Numbered from the stretch's first letter, positions 16,619 through 25,978 are shown. The stretch is 64,000 bases of DNA from Neobacillus niacini (GCF_023715785.1 NZ_JAMBOX010000013.1:1-64000); one strand, 5' to 3'. The notes: a model not told the origin generated them from the letters alone. A program made the numbers and translations.

Positions 16619-17542
16619 TTATTGTCCCTCCTTTTTAGCTATCAAAGGGGAGATTAGTTGCTGCTGCCTGACCTGTTTTCTTTGGATTCTCAGCTGCCAA
16701 AATTGAATGACAATCCCTTTTTCTTTACCCAAAAAAAGTGAGACGATAAACAGGCTCGAGGCCACCATGACGATAAACGGTCCGGTCGGCCAGCCGCTGC
16801 CAAGGGCACTGATGAGGGTGCCTAGTGCCCCAGACACTCCACCTAATGCAGCGGAGATGATAATCATCTTTTTAAACGAATGCGTCCAATACCTGGCACT
16901 GACAGCAGGGATAATGAGTAAAGCAGCGATTAAAATCACGCCGACTGCTTGTATACCGATGACGATTGTCGTGACAAGAACGATTGTATATAGACTGTTC
17001 ATCCCTTTTAGTGACATCCCGATTCCTTTGGCAAACTGGGGATCAAACAAATAGATCTTCCATTCTTTAAAGCCAATAACCGTAATCGCTATCACTAATA
17101 ACGCAAGGATGAGCATCGTCCATACATCGGTTTGAACCATTGAGGCCGATTGCCCCAAAATAAACCCGCTTAAGCCGCTTTGGTTTCCTGCTGTCCGATT
17201 AGCGACCGTTAAGAGCATGATGCCAAGCCCATAAAAAATCGATAAAATCATGCCCATCGCCGCATCCTCTTTTATTCTGGTCGACGATCGGATCCATTGA
17301 ATAAAAAACGCGCCGATTAACGCACTAAAAGCTGCGCCGCTGATCAGGATGAGCAAATGTTTTTCCCGGAATAGCAGAAAAGATAGGACAACACCAGGAA
17401 GGGCCGCGTGCGCCAAGGCATCACTCATTAGACTTTGGCGCTTCCAATAGGAGAGGCATCCCACTGTCCCGGCCGCAATCCCCAGAATCATCGTGCTAAA
17501 CAATACCCATTGGGTATTACTGTTCAACAGGACGGACCACAT
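16619..17542 (-). CDS. mntC: Mn/Zn ABC transporter permease 1 (MntC-like)
   Basis: A 307-residue ABC-3 type permease with eight or nine helices and typical motifs (GTVGCLSYWKRQSLMSDALAHAALPGVV, IQAVGVILIAALLIIPAVSARYW). The C-terminus is charged (RIQRKQVRQQQ). It overlaps the ATPase gene by 26 bp, with a GAGGGGG ribosome site inside the end of that gene, so the two are translationally coupled. It pairs with the permease downstream to form the membrane pore. Confidence 0.92.
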   Translation of the reverse strand: MWSVLLNSNTQWVLFSTMILGIAAGTVGCLSYWKRQSLMSDALAHAALPGVVLSFLLFREKHLLILISGAAFSALIGAFFIQWIRSSTRIKEDAAMGMILSIFYGLGIMLLTVANRTAGNQSGLSGFILGQSASMVQTDVWTMLILALLVIAITVIGFKEWKIYLFDPQFAKGIGMSLKGMNSLYTIVLVTTIVIGIQAVGVILIAALLIIPAVSARYWTHSFKKMIIISAALGGVSGALGTLISALGSGWPTGPFIVMVASSLFIVSLFLGKEKGIVIQFWQLRIQRKQVRQQQLISPLIAKKEGQ

Positions 17543-18281
17543 GAAACTTGCCCCCTCTCATCCCGCGCATATTCCCGCCATAGGCGGCGGCGATATTTTC
17601 ATCGGTGAATACTTGTGCCGTCCTGCCATGCTCAACGACGGTCCGATTTAAAAATAAGACATGGTCAAAATAATCTTCCACTGTTTGTAAATCATGATGG
17701 ACGACCAGCACCGTTTTTCCGGTTGCTTTTAATTCCTTGAGGATGTTCATGATGGCTCGTTCTGTTGCGGCGTCCACCCCTGCGAGTGGTTCATCCATAA
17801 AATATAAATCGGCATTCTGCACTAAAGCCCGGGCCAAAAACACGCGTTGCTGCTGACCGCCGGAAAGTTGGCTGATTTGCCGCTCGGCATAATCAGCCAT
17901 TCCCATTTTATCCAAGGCTTCATACGCTTTTTCCTGGTGAAGCTTTGCTGGTCTTCTGAGCCAGCCGATTTGTCCATATAATCCCATCATCACGACATCG
18001 AGAGCGATGGTCGGAAAATCCCAATCCACCGAACCCCGCTGTGGCACATACCCGATTCTTGTCTTCATTTTTTTAAACGATGCCCCAAAAAACTGGACCT
18101 CACCTGTTAATGCGGGATGAAGTTCCAACAGTGTTTTGATTAACGTTGATTTTCCTGCACCGTTAGGACCGACAATCCCTGTTAAAGAGCCCGCCTCCAC
18201 GGCAAAATTGACATCATGTAATACGGTATTTTTTCGATACGCTGCGGCTAAATCGTTTACTTTTAGAACCACCTTACCCAT
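17517..18281 (-). CDS. mntB: Mn/Zn ABC transporter ATP-binding protein (MntB-like)
   Basis: A 254-residue ATPase with Walker A GPNGAGKST, the GYVPQRGSVDWDFP segment characteristic of metal-ion ABC-3 ATPases, signature LSGGQQQR, Walker B DLYFMDEPLAGVD and the H-loop VHHDLQTVEDYFD. It starts one base after the substrate-binding protein stop. It provides the energy for manganese or zinc import at the cytoplasmic membrane. Confidence 0.94.
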   Translation of the reverse strand: MGKVVLKVNDLAAAYRKNTVLHDVNFAVEAGSLTGIVGPNGAGKSTLIKTLLELHPALTGEVQFFGASFKKMKTRIGYVPQRGSVDWDFPTIALDVVMMGLYGQIGWLRRPAKLHQEKAYEALDKMGMADYAERQISQLSGGQQQRVFLARALVQNADLYFMDEPLAGVDAATERAIMNILKELKATGKTVLVVHHDLQTVEDYFDHVLFLNRTVVEHGRTAQVFTDENIAAAYGGNMRGMRGGKFHVVRPVEQ

Positions 18282-19247
18282 TTACTGATTCCCTCCCATT
18301 AGTGCCTGGTAGATGGTATCTACATTATGGCGGTACATACCGAGATAGGTTCCTTCCTCTTTCCCTGCTTCGCCCATGGCATCCGAGAATAGCTCGCCTC
18401 CCAGCGCCACTTCTACTCCTTTACTCCTGGCGCCTTTAATCACCGCCTGAATTGAGCTTTCATTAATACTGCTTTCGACAAAAACAGCCGGAACTTTATA
18501 CTCCGTAATCAAATCAATCGTATTTTGAATATCTGAAACCCCAATTTCCCCATCTGTACTTAAGCCCTGCAGGCCAACTACCTCCAGACCGTGCATTCTG
18601 CCAAAGTAACCGAACGCGTCATGGGCCGTCACGAGCACCCTTCGCTCTTTTGGAATGTCCGCGAGCTTTGCCGCTTCCTTTTTTAATTGATCCATTTCGG
18701 CAAAATAGGCCTCCTTGTTCTTTTCAAGGTCATCTGCATTCTCAGGTGAAAACTCTTTTATTTCTTCTACCGCTGCGGCTAGTGCCTGTTTCCATAGATC
18801 AATGTCAAACCAAATATGCGGATCGACTGCATTATTCTCATCCTTCAGTAAAGAGGAATCCTCAATCTTATCTCCGATGCCGAGCACTGGTTTCGTTTTA
18901 GCCATTTCTTTGAAGATATCGACCATGTTCGCTTCCAAATGCAATCCATTGTAAAAAACGATATCTGCATCTGAGATTGTTCGAATGTCCCCATGTGTTG
19001 CTTGATAAAGATGCGGGTCTACAGACGGTCCCATTAAACTTTTTACCTCCACCAGCTCCCCGCCAATTACAGATAGTGGTTCACCAATTTGCGCAATCGT
19101 GGTGACAATCTTTATTTTCTTGTCATTGGAATGACCAGATCCTCCATCCTTTATCTTCGTTACTTCTTGCTTATCACCACAGGCTGCTAATAAAAACACG
19201 AAACACATGGGCAATAAACTGTACACGATTTTTGCCATCATTCTCAC
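18282..19247 (-). CDS. mntA: Mn/Zn ABC transporter substrate-binding lipoprotein (MntA/TroA-like)
   Basis: A 321-residue lipoprotein. A hydrophobic signal ends with lipobox LLAAC. The cluster A-1 metal ligands are visible: His in SVDPHLYQATHGD, His in AVDPHIWFD, His/Asp region TAHDAFGYFG and a late Asp in GELFSDAMGEAG. It captures Mn2+ or Zn2+ outside the membrane for the permeases below. The start is GTG with ATG codons close behind, preceded by GGAGG. A palindrome over its promoter (19342-19369) is the likely operator. Confidence 0.92.
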   Translation of the reverse strand: MRMMAKIVYSLLPMCFVFLLAACGDKQEVTKIKDGGSGHSNDKKIKIVTTIAQIGEPLSVIGGELVEVKSLMGPSVDPHLYQATHGDIRTISDADIVFYNGLHLEANMVDIFKEMAKTKPVLGIGDKIEDSSLLKDENNAVDPHIWFDIDLWKQALAAAVEEIKEFSPENADDLEKNKEAYFAEMDQLKKEAAKLADIPKERRVLVTAHDAFGYFGRMHGLEVVGLQGLSTDGEIGVSDIQNTIDLITEYKVPAVFVESSINESSIQAVIKGARSKGVEVALGGELFSDAMGEAGKEEGTYLGMYRHNVDTIYQALMGGNQ

Positions 19248-19335
19248 TCTAAACTTCCTCCTTTTCCCTAGGGCAACTTTTTTAGTTATTTACAACATAT
19301 ATGAGGACGAGTAGATTTGTCAAACAATTTTACAT

Positions 19336-19369
19336 ATTATAAAAAAAGTTTACAATAGGAAACTTTTTT
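19336..19369 (-). promoter_or_regulatory. mnt operon promoter with 10-bp inverted repeat
   Basis: Read on the minus strand, TATAAT (19336-19341) forms the -10. AAAAAAGTTT at 19342-19351 and AAACTTTTTT at 19360-19369 form an inverted repeat that fills the -35 to -10 spacer, a classic repressor position. The binding protein could be the operon's own MntR-like regulator. The rest of the 352-bp gap before the ZIP gene shows only a weak hairpin near 19460-19490 and AT-rich sequence. Confidence 0.5.
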
Positions 19370-19599
19370 GGGAAAGTAAACAATCACACAGCCACCCTGT
19401 TTATATGAAGGTCCGATGTGAAATTACTATTGGATAAAAATAATAAATTTTTCAATAAAAAAAGCTCTTTCATAGACAGAGCCGTTTAGATGGAACGTTT
19501 TCTCTACTTTCAATTTTAATGGAATTTGTCCATTCCTATTCTTCTAAATCCCTTTTATTGACATAAAATGAAATAGTGATTGGTATTGGAGGGACTGGT

Positions 19600-20331
19600 G
19601 TGAGTGTGCTCCCAGTTATGGGTATTTTTATTTCTTCGTTTTGTACATGCCTGGGCGCCATGCCCGTATTGTTGATCAAGAATGTTTCACATAAAGGGAA
19701 GGATATCTTGTTGGCGTTTACTGCTGGCATCATGGTATCGGCTTCAGCCTACGGTTTGATCCCCTCTGCTTTGAAGCTATCGAATATGGTCGTTTTAGTG
19801 GTTGGCATTTTAGCGGGGACTTTGGTATTGATGTTATTGGAAAGCAGTCTGCCTCACATGGATTTGGACCATTCGCTTTCCGTTCCAAATCGTTCGAGCA
19901 CATTGCTTTTTTTAACGGCGATGTCCCTGCATAATTTACCTGAGGGGCTATCTGTTGGGATCAGTAATATCAGTGATGCCCAGGAATTAGGAGCTGTTGT
20001 TTCATTTGCCATCGGGTTACAAAATATTCCTGACGGATTTTTAGTAGCATTATTTTTATTGACTCAAGGTGTAAGCCGAGTTCAGGCAATTTTTCTTGCT
20101 ACCTTAACAGGAGTGGTTGAGTTTCTTTCAGGATTAATCGGTCTCTATTTCGGCGGATCTTTTACATATATAATCCCTTATGGTTTGGCATTTGCAGCAG
20201 GGGCCATGCTGTTTGTTGTTTATAAAGAACTAATCCCCGAAAGTCATGGGGATGGCAACGAAAGAGCCGCCACTCTCGCATTTATCATCGGTTTCCTAAC
20301 TATGTTCTCATTAACAGAAATACTAAGGTAA
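19600..20331 (+). CDS. ZIP-family divalent metal transporter
   Basis: A 243-residue membrane protein with eight helices and the ZIP signature in helices four and five (MSLHNLPEGLSVGI and IGLQNIPDGFLVAL), whose His, Asn, Pro and Glu/Asp residues bind metal. A His/Asp segment between helices three and four (LPHMDLDHS) is typical. ZupT-like proteins import zinc, iron or manganese. It diverges from the Mn/Zn ABC operon, suggesting a shared metal role. GTG 19600 follows GGAGGG by six bases; the frame is open to an earlier GTG at 19576 without a ribosome site. Confidence 0.88.
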   Translation: MSVLPVMGIFISSFCTCLGAMPVLLIKNVSHKGKDILLAFTAGIMVSASAYGLIPSALKLSNMVVLVVGILAGTLVLMLLESSLPHMDLDHSLSVPNRSSTLLFLTAMSLHNLPEGLSVGISNISDAQELGAVVSFAIGLQNIPDGFLVALFLLTQGVSRVQAIFLATLTGVVEFLSGLIGLYFGGSFTYIIPYGLAFAAGAMLFVVYKELIPESHGDGNERAATLAFIIGFLTMFSLTEILR

Positions 20332-20342
20332 GGAGTGGTGAA

Positions 20343-20387
20343 AAAGGTGGCAGGATCATCCAATTTTCGGATGATCCTGCCACCTTT
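20343..20387. terminator. Long perfect hairpin terminator
   Basis: Nineteen perfect base pairs: AAAGGTGGCAGGATCATCC at 20343-20361 and its inverse at 20369-20387. T tracts are short on both sides (three on plus, five on minus), so it may serve both convergent units. Confidence 0.8.
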
Positions 20388-20461
20388 CAGTTAGCACTAA
20401 TTAATGGCCTCGTGTCACTTTCATGTTGAGGGGGATAATCCCTTTAGGGATAGTAAGGAAC

Positions 20462-20773
20462 TTACGATTGTTTTAAGAAATCTATTTCGATTTCATTTTT
20501 TCTTGGTTCACGTTTGAAGAGGTATTCACCATTCCGAATGGATGCAAGTACTTCTGCACGCTCACGAATCGCTTCATATGCATCATGTGCATCTAATACG
20601 ATAAAGTTTGCTGGTTTCCCAGCTTCAATGCCATACTCATCGTTCACCCTCATAATGTTTGCTCCGTTATATGTGATCAGGTCGAACGCCTTATTGATTT
20701 CATCAATATGTGTATAATGAGCTAAATGGATCCCATTGTCCAAAATATTCATCATAAGATGCGCATATAACAA
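20462..20773 (-). pseudogene. codA: C-terminal remnant of cytosine deaminase (codA)
   Basis: About 100 codons match the C-terminal end of cytosine deaminase-type amidohydrolases (NMLYAHLMMNILDNG-type region, ITYNGANIMRV, YGIEAGKPANFIVLDA, IRNGEYLF). The normal protein is about 420 residues. The metal-binding N-terminal barrel is gone, and an in-frame stop lies just before the first open codon (20773 is a TTG). No ribosome site is visible. It is a decayed fragment and cannot be an active deaminase. Confidence 0.8.
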
Positions 20774-21001
20774 TCAACATTGAATAATGACTATACGCAT
20801 TTACCTGTTTCTTGTATATTGATTCTATCAAATAGTATCAATAACTTCACAATATTAGATTATTAAATTGCTCAATCATTAACAGAAGAATGATTCTTCT
20901 TTATCAGGTGTTAATAAGTTATTTTTGATATAATAGTAGAATCTCTCATTTATCAACTTCACCTATGAGACCGAAAACTAGTAAATAACGGAGGGAAAAA
21001 G

Positions 21002-22270
21002 ATGGAGTTTATTCGTAATCTGCTATTAAAATTTGACATGGGTCCTCAACTAACGGAGTATCTATCTATTATTATAATGATTCTTTTTATTGCAGTTGTC
21101 TGTTTGGCATCGAATTTTATCACGAAAAAGGTAGTCATCAGGATTATTAATCATATCTTGACAAAAAATAAGTTCAAGTGGGATAAAATCATGTTGGAGC
21201 GGAAGGTTTTCCATAGGTTATCCCATATTGTTCCCGCGTTGATCATCTATTCCTTTTCTTCAACCTTCCCGGCCTATCAGCAATTGATTGAAAAGGGGGC
21301 CATTGCCTATATAATCATTGTTGGATTAATCATTATTACGACCTTGTTAAATGCGGGTAATGATATTTATCAAACGTTTGAAATCTCGAAGATTAAGCCG
21401 ATAAAAGGATACATTCAGGTTGTTAATATAATATTAATCACATTAGGAGTGATCCTGGTTGTGGCGAACCTGATTGGCAAGAGCCCACTTATTCTTTTAA
21501 GCGGGTTTGGTGCTCTTTCAGCCGTCCTCATGCTGGTTTTTAAAGATTCGTTATTAGGTCTTGTTGCTGGAATCCAGTTGGCGGCCAATGATATGGTTCG
21601 AGTTGGTGACTGGATTGAAATGCCTAAATATGGGGCGGATGGAGACATTATCGATATCTCTTTAAACACAGTAAAGGTGCAAAATTGGGATAAAACGATC
21701 ACGATGATACCAAGCTATGCCCTGATATCCGACTCTTTTAAAAATTGGCGAGGGATGCAAACCTCTGGAGGGCGTCGGATAAAGCGATCTTTATTTATTG
21801 ATACAAATAGTATTTCATTTTGCTCCGAGGAGATGATCGATAAATTTATCAACATCCAATATCTTTCGGATTATATCATCAACAAGGAACGCGAGATTGA
21901 AGAATACAACGCAAAAAATGAAATTAACCGGAGCAATCCTGTGAACGGAAGAGCGATGACAAATATCGGTGTGTTTAGGGCATATATCAGTAATTATCTT
22001 CAACATCATCGTGGAATCAATCAGGAAATGACCTTAATGGTCAGGCAGCTAGCACCCACAGAATACGGTTTGCCAATTGAAATTTATGCATTTACAAATG
22101 ATATAAGATGGGCAGTTTATGAATCGGTCCAAGCCGATATCTTTGACCATCTGTTTGCGGTCGCGCCAGAGTTCGGGCTTCGATTATTCCAGAATCCGTC
22201 CGGCAATGATTTTAAAACAATGGTGGCAGAAACAAGAATGGATGGAATGGTTAGGGAAAGGGAGTATTAA
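21002..22270 (+). CDS. MscS-family mechanosensitive ion channel (YbdG-like)
   Basis: A 422-residue membrane protein with about five helices. The pore-lining helix region is GKSPLILLSGFGALSAVLMLVFKDSLLGLVAGIQLAANDMVRVGDWIEMP, followed by the MscS beta domain (VKVQNWDKTITMIPSYALISDSFKNWR) and a cytoplasmic domain with an insertion typical of YbdG/MscM relatives. It opens on membrane tension during osmotic downshock. It is monocistronic with a CGGAGGG ribosome site and a promoter-like TTGATATAATAG about 70 bp upstream. Confidence 0.92.
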   Translation: MEFIRNLLLKFDMGPQLTEYLSIIIMILFIAVVCLASNFITKKVVIRIINHILTKNKFKWDKIMLERKVFHRLSHIVPALIIYSFSSTFPAYQQLIEKGAIAYIIIVGLIIITTLLNAGNDIYQTFEISKIKPIKGYIQVVNIILITLGVILVVANLIGKSPLILLSGFGALSAVLMLVFKDSLLGLVAGIQLAANDMVRVGDWIEMPKYGADGDIIDISLNTVKVQNWDKTITMIPSYALISDSFKNWRGMQTSGGRRIKRSLFIDTNSISFCSEEMIDKFINIQYLSDYIINKEREIEEYNAKNEINRSNPVNGRAMTNIGVFRAYISNYLQHHRGINQEMTLMVRQLAPTEYGLPIEIYAFTNDIRWAVYESVQADIFDHLFAVAPEFGLRLFQNPSGNDFKTMVAETRMDGMVREREY

Positions 22271-22306
22271 ACGGGTTGCTAGGATCCAAAAATTCGGAGA
22301 CAATAA

Positions 22307-22336
22307 AGGCAAGCAACGGTAATCGATTGCTTGCCT
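22307..22336. terminator. Hairpin between convergent mscS and ABC genes
   Basis: AGGCAAGCAA pairs with TTGCTTGCCT (10 bp, 10-nt loop). On the minus strand it is followed by TTATTG, on the plus strand by CATTACT, so it is a moderate terminator for either convergent gene. Confidence 0.65.
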
Positions 22337-22357
22337 CATTACTCGATATGGTACATT

Positions 22358-23116
22358 TTAATCAATATCAGTTTTTAAATAGTAGATTATGCACAGAGCC
22401 ATGCTCACGATAAATGTAATTGCTGCGATTGAAATGCTATAATTCGACAATGTGAAATGGACGAACTCCATTTTGCCCTGGCTGTCAGTTGTAAAAGAGT
22501 GAAACAGGGTGGTGATCGGATACAATGTCGGAATGTATTTGGCCACGGAATCTAGGTTTAATCCCATAATACAAACATTCACAATTGTCACGAATGCTCC
22601 GTAAATGATCGGCATGATAATATTCCTGCTCAGCAGCGTAATCAAGATTGCAACAGGGAGCAGTGAACATTGGAGCAGCAATACGAGTAAATTTATTTTT
22701 AAATGTTCCTCCATAATAGCCATTGTCAATGGCTCATGCGGCAACAGCAACCCTCCTAAAATCGTTAAAAGCAGCTGCAAAATGATGGCGCCAAAAATGA
22801 ATAGGACAATGATGATGAATTTTGCCATGAAAATTTTTGCCCGGCTGACAGGATAGGAAAACAAAGTGTTGGCAGCGCCGCATGAGAATTCCCGACTATA
22901 AATATAAGCTGCTATCAACACATATAAAATCGTACCGCTAAACAAGTAGGTCATTTGTTCCACTTGAAAGATATATCGGTTCCAATAGACATACGCGCCT
23001 TGTCCAAGCCATCCCAGGCACATTAAGGCGGGAAAAAAACAAATGCCTATCAATAGCAACAAATAAAAATACGACTTTTTTAGTTTCAGAAATTCACAGT
23101 ACATAACATTATACAT
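22358..23116 (-). CDS. ABC-2 permease of lantibiotic-immunity type
   Basis: A 252-residue membrane protein with six helices. The stretch YSREFSCGAANTLFSYPVSRAKIFMAKF between helices two and three is typical of ABC-2 permeases that work with BcrA-type ATPases in bacitracin or lantibiotic self-protection. It overlaps the ATPase gene by 8 bp. It is the last gene of a four-gene set with a two-component system. Confidence 0.88.
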   Translation of the reverse strand: MYNVMYCEFLKLKKSYFYLLLLIGICFFPALMCLGWLGQGAYVYWNRYIFQVEQMTYLFSGTILYVLIAAYIYSREFSCGAANTLFSYPVSRAKIFMAKFIIIVLFIFGAIILQLLLTILGGLLLPHEPLTMAIMEEHLKINLLVLLLQCSLLPVAILITLLSRNIIMPIIYGAFVTIVNVCIMGLNLDSVAKYIPTLYPITTLFHSFTTDSQGKMEFVHFTLSNYSISIAAITFIVSMALCIIYYLKTDID

Positions 23117-24029
23117 GGTTGTGGCCTCCCGTTAACCGCACGAAGTAATCCTCCAGGTTGTCGACGCTTATTGCCATCTCATGCAGGTCTACTTCATTTT
23201 GAATAAGAGTTTTGGCAATTCTTGAACTATCATCATAGCCTTCGTATATTCTGACAATATTTTTCTCTGACACCTCAAAATCGCTGATTCCTAGTTTGGT
23301 CTCTAGTAAAAAGCAAGCTTTTTTATCATCACTGACTCTAATTTTTAAATACTTCTTATTGCGCTTCTGCAGTTCTTTATAATCCAATTCTTCATAAAGT
23401 ACACCTTTATGGATAATTCCGATCTCCGTGGCCAAATGCTCAATTTCACTTAACAGGTGGCTCGAGATAAGAATCGTTATCCCGTTATTGTTTTTTAAAT
23501 TAATTAATGTTTCCCGGATTTCCTTAATGCCAATCGGATCCAATCCATTGGTTGGCTCATCTAAAATCAGGAGTTCCGGCTTATGAAGCATAGCTCTTGC
23601 GATGCCCAATCTTTGCTTCATGCCAAGCGAGAAATTTTTCACCTTTTTTCCTTTCACTTCATTTATATCCAATCCTGATACATCAAGGGCTTCCTTGATA
23701 TACTCCTTATTTTCGATTCCAATCATTCGCCGATGAATTTCAAGATTTTCTTCCGCTGTCAAGTTAGGGTAAAATCCCGGGTATTCGATCATAGAGCCTA
23801 TTCTTTTATAAATATCTCTGGAGTACTGGCTTTGACCAAATAACTCAATTTCTCCGTTAGACGCTTTTATTAATCCCATCATCATTCTTAACGTTGTCGT
23901 TTTGCCGGCGCCGTTTTGTCCTAAAAATCCATATATTTCACCTTTCTTAATATTGATATTTAACTTGTTGACCACTGGTATTCCTTTGTAGGTTTTCGTC
24001 AAATTGTGGGTCCTGACTGCATAATCCAT
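23109..24029 (-). CDS. ABC transporter ATP-binding protein (BcrA-like)
   Basis: A 306-residue ATPase with Walker A GQNGAGKTT, signature FSLGMKQRLGIA, Walker [14 protein letters not shown] and H-loop SSHLLSEIE. A C-terminal domain of about 90 residues is as in BcrA. The start at MDYAVRT is chosen because AAAGGAGG lies just upstream; 17 further open codons precede it without a ribosome site. With its permease it probably exports or expels membrane-active peptides. The adjacent histidine kinase and regulator likely control it. Confidence 0.92.
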   Translation of the reverse strand: MDYAVRTHNLTKTYKGIPVVNKLNINIKKGEIYGFLGQNGAGKTTTLRMMMGLIKASNGEIELFGQSQYSRDIYKRIGSMIEYPGFYPNLTAEENLEIHRRMIGIENKEYIKEALDVSGLDINEVKGKKVKNFSLGMKQRLGIARAMLHKPELLILDEPTNGLDPIGIKEIRETLINLKNNNGITILISSHLLSEIEHLATEIGIIHKGVLYEELDYKELQKRNKKYLKIRVSDDKKACFLLETKLGISDFEVSEKNIVRIYEGYDDSSRIAKTLIQNEVDLHEMAISVDNLEDYFVRLTGGHNHV

Positions 24030-24107
24030 CTTAATGCCTCCTTTGAAACGGAAAAAGGTTATGTTTTCATCGTAAAACATAACCCTTAACTGCCATTTTC
24101 ATATTCC

Positions 24108-25028
24108 TTACATATTTCTTAACTTTTTTGGCAATGTCACCGTAAAGGACGTTCTTTCAAAAGGGATGCTGCTAACCGCAACATTGCCGTTATGTTTTTC
24201 CACAAGTTTTTTAACGATGCTTAACCCCAGACCGCTGCCTTTTAATCTCCGGCTTCTTGATTTTTCCGCTACATAAAGCCGGTTGAAAATATAAGGTACA
24301 TCCTCCTCTGGAATTCCCCGGCCTTTATCCCATACCTCGATTGTGATGGAATCGTTTTGTTCCGCCAAGCTGACCCCGATTACATTCCCGGCGCTTCCGT
24401 ATTTTAGGCTGTTGGAGATTAAGTTCTGCACCATTCGGTACACTGCTTGTTGATCTGCACCCACGAATATGTCCTCAGGTGGCAGTTCTATTTTTGGTTG
24501 GATTCCATTAGCCTCAAAGTCTTTCAAAAAGGATAGCATGCATTGTCGGAGCAGCTCGGAAATGTTTAAACGCCTAGGGTGAATTGGAAGATCATCAGAA
24601 TCCAGTTTTGAAAAATGGTAAAACTCTTCTAATAAATCTACTAAGAATTCACCTTTTGCACTGATGATGGAAAGATACTCCTGACGTTCTTCTTCGCTTA
24701 GACTCTGATCATCTTTAAGCATTTCCACATAACCCAGCATCGACGTTAGCGGGGTTCGCAAGTCGTGAGAGATGTTGGATATCATCTTTTTTCGATCGTC
24801 TTCATATTGCTTATTCAGGACAACAATCTTGTGAAATTCATCAATAAGCCGATTTAGATTAATAATTAATTTCTTTAAAAACCTATTATTATCACTGATT
24901 CTAATTCTCTCATTAAAATTTCCCTTAATAATGTTGATGATACTGCTGGAAATTTTGATTATTTTTATATTTTGAAAAACAATTATGAAAGTTAAGATTA
25001 CAATGAGGGTTAACGTTATGTAAATCAT
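24108..25028 (-). CDS. Sensor histidine kinase with intramembrane-type N-terminus
   Basis: A 306-residue kinase. It has a single N-terminal hydrophobic helix (about residues 2-19), then a HAMP-like linker, and no extracytoplasmic domain. The phosphoacceptor His88 lies in SNISHDLRTPLTSMLGY. ATPase boxes N (LISNSLKYG), G1 (DKGRGIPEED) and G2 (GSGLGLSIVKKL) are intact. Kinases with a minimal sensor next to ABC transporters commonly respond to antimicrobial peptides, often through the transporter itself. It overlaps the response regulator gene by 4 bp. Confidence 0.92.
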   Translation of the reverse strand: MIYITLTLIVILTFIIVFQNIKIIKISSSIINIIKGNFNERIRISDNNRFLKKLIINLNRLIDEFHKIVVLNKQYEDDRKKMISNISHDLRTPLTSMLGYVEMLKDDQSLSEEERQEYLSIISAKGEFLVDLLEEFYHFSKLDSDDLPIHPRRLNISELLRQCMLSFLKDFEANGIQPKIELPPEDIFVGADQQAVYRMVQNLISNSLKYGSAGNVIGVSLAEQNDSITIEVWDKGRGIPEEDVPYIFNRLYVAEKSRSRRLKGSGLGLSIVKKLVEKHNGNVAVSSIPFERTSFTVTLPKKLRNM

Positions 25029-25726
25029 AGCGAGTTACCTAATCTATATCCAATGCCCCATACTGTTTCAATATATTTAGGCTCATTGGGATTATCCTCA
25101 ATTTTATTTCGTAATCTTCTAATATGAACCATGACGGTATTATCATCACCGTAATATTCTTCACCCCAGACTGATTCAAATATTTGCGCCTTTGTAAATA
25201 CCCGATTTGGATGTCCAAAAAATAGTTTCAATATTTCATATTCCTTTGCAGTTAGTTGAATCGTCCTGTTATTTTTCGTAACTGTGTAGTTATCCAAATC
25301 AAATTTTATTGCTCCATATTCTTTTACATTTTGTTTAGCGTCATGATTTGTACGGTAGTACAAAAATCTTCTAAGCTGTGCCTTGACTCTGGCGACAAGT
25401 TCCGCAATGGAAAACGGCTTTACGAGGTAGTCATCGGCCCCTAGACCCAGTCCGATTACTCTGTCACTTTCTTCGGTCTTGGCCGATATGATGATAATCG
25501 GTGTCATATCTGTTGTTCGAATCCGCCTCATGACTTCCAATCCATCAATTTTTGGCAGCATAATGTCAAGCATGACTAATTGAAATTCCTCGTGATCATA
25601 AGCATCAAGTGCTTCTTGCCCATCAAAAGTACAGTAAATGTTATAACCTTCTTTTGTTAACGCCTTGTTAATCATTTGGTTAACATCATAGTCATCTTCT
25701 GCTAATAATATTTTTATTTCATTCAA
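25025..25726 (-). CDS. OmpR/PhoB-family response regulator
   Basis: A 233-residue regulator. The receiver domain has phosphoacceptor Asp54 in MLDIMLPKIDG, acidic DD at 11-12 and conserved Lys in LVKPFS. The C-terminal winged helix (about 135-230) ends with VMVHIRRLRNKIE and IETVWGIGYRL. It should activate the downstream BcrA-type transporter genes with the adjoining kinase. It is first in the minus-strand set. Confidence 0.94.
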   Translation of the reverse strand: MNEIKILLAEDDYDVNQMINKALTKEGYNIYCTFDGQEALDAYDHEEFQLVMLDIMLPKIDGLEVMRRIRTTDMTPIIIISAKTEESDRVIGLGLGADDYLVKPFSIAELVARVKAQLRRFLYYRTNHDAKQNVKEYGAIKFDLDNYTVTKNNRTIQLTAKEYEILKLFFGHPNRVFTKAQIFESVWGEEYYGDDNTVMVHIRRLRNKIEDNPNEPKYIETVWGIGYRLGNSL

Positions 25727-25912
25727 GACGCTCCGCCCTCCAAAGGAACCGTAAATAAATTACAATAGTTACAGGATTTGATAATTCTATTATAAATGAG
25801 CATTTTGCATTATGATAAATTATTTGGCATGAATCTTATTAAGATAGGAGAAATTGACAATCTCCCAAAGGTTAGATATATTTTTCTTAGATTAATAGCG
25901 AGAAGGAAACTC

Positions 25913-25958
25913 AGAGACTTACACAATTTATTCGGCAATTGGGTAAGTCTCTTTTTTT
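25913..25958 (+). terminator. Strong terminator hairpin 20 bp upstream of the hydrolase gene
   Basis: AGAGACTTAC pairs with GTAAGTCTCT (10 bp) and is followed by seven T. No plus-strand gene lies upstream, so the hairpin sits in the leader of the alpha/beta hydrolase gene or ends a short RNA from the 25.74-25.91 kb region. Confidence 0.75.
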
Positions 25959-25978
25959 CTGATTACTGGGAGTGGTGA

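Noticed and set aside
16146..17054. Plus-strand ORFs inside the metal permease genes
   Set aside because: Both permeases are unambiguous on the minus strand with family motifs and proper overlaps; the plus-strand frames lack ribosome sites.
25796..25978. Leader ORF of 60 codons before the hydrolase
   Set aside because: No ribosome site, and it runs through the terminator hairpin.
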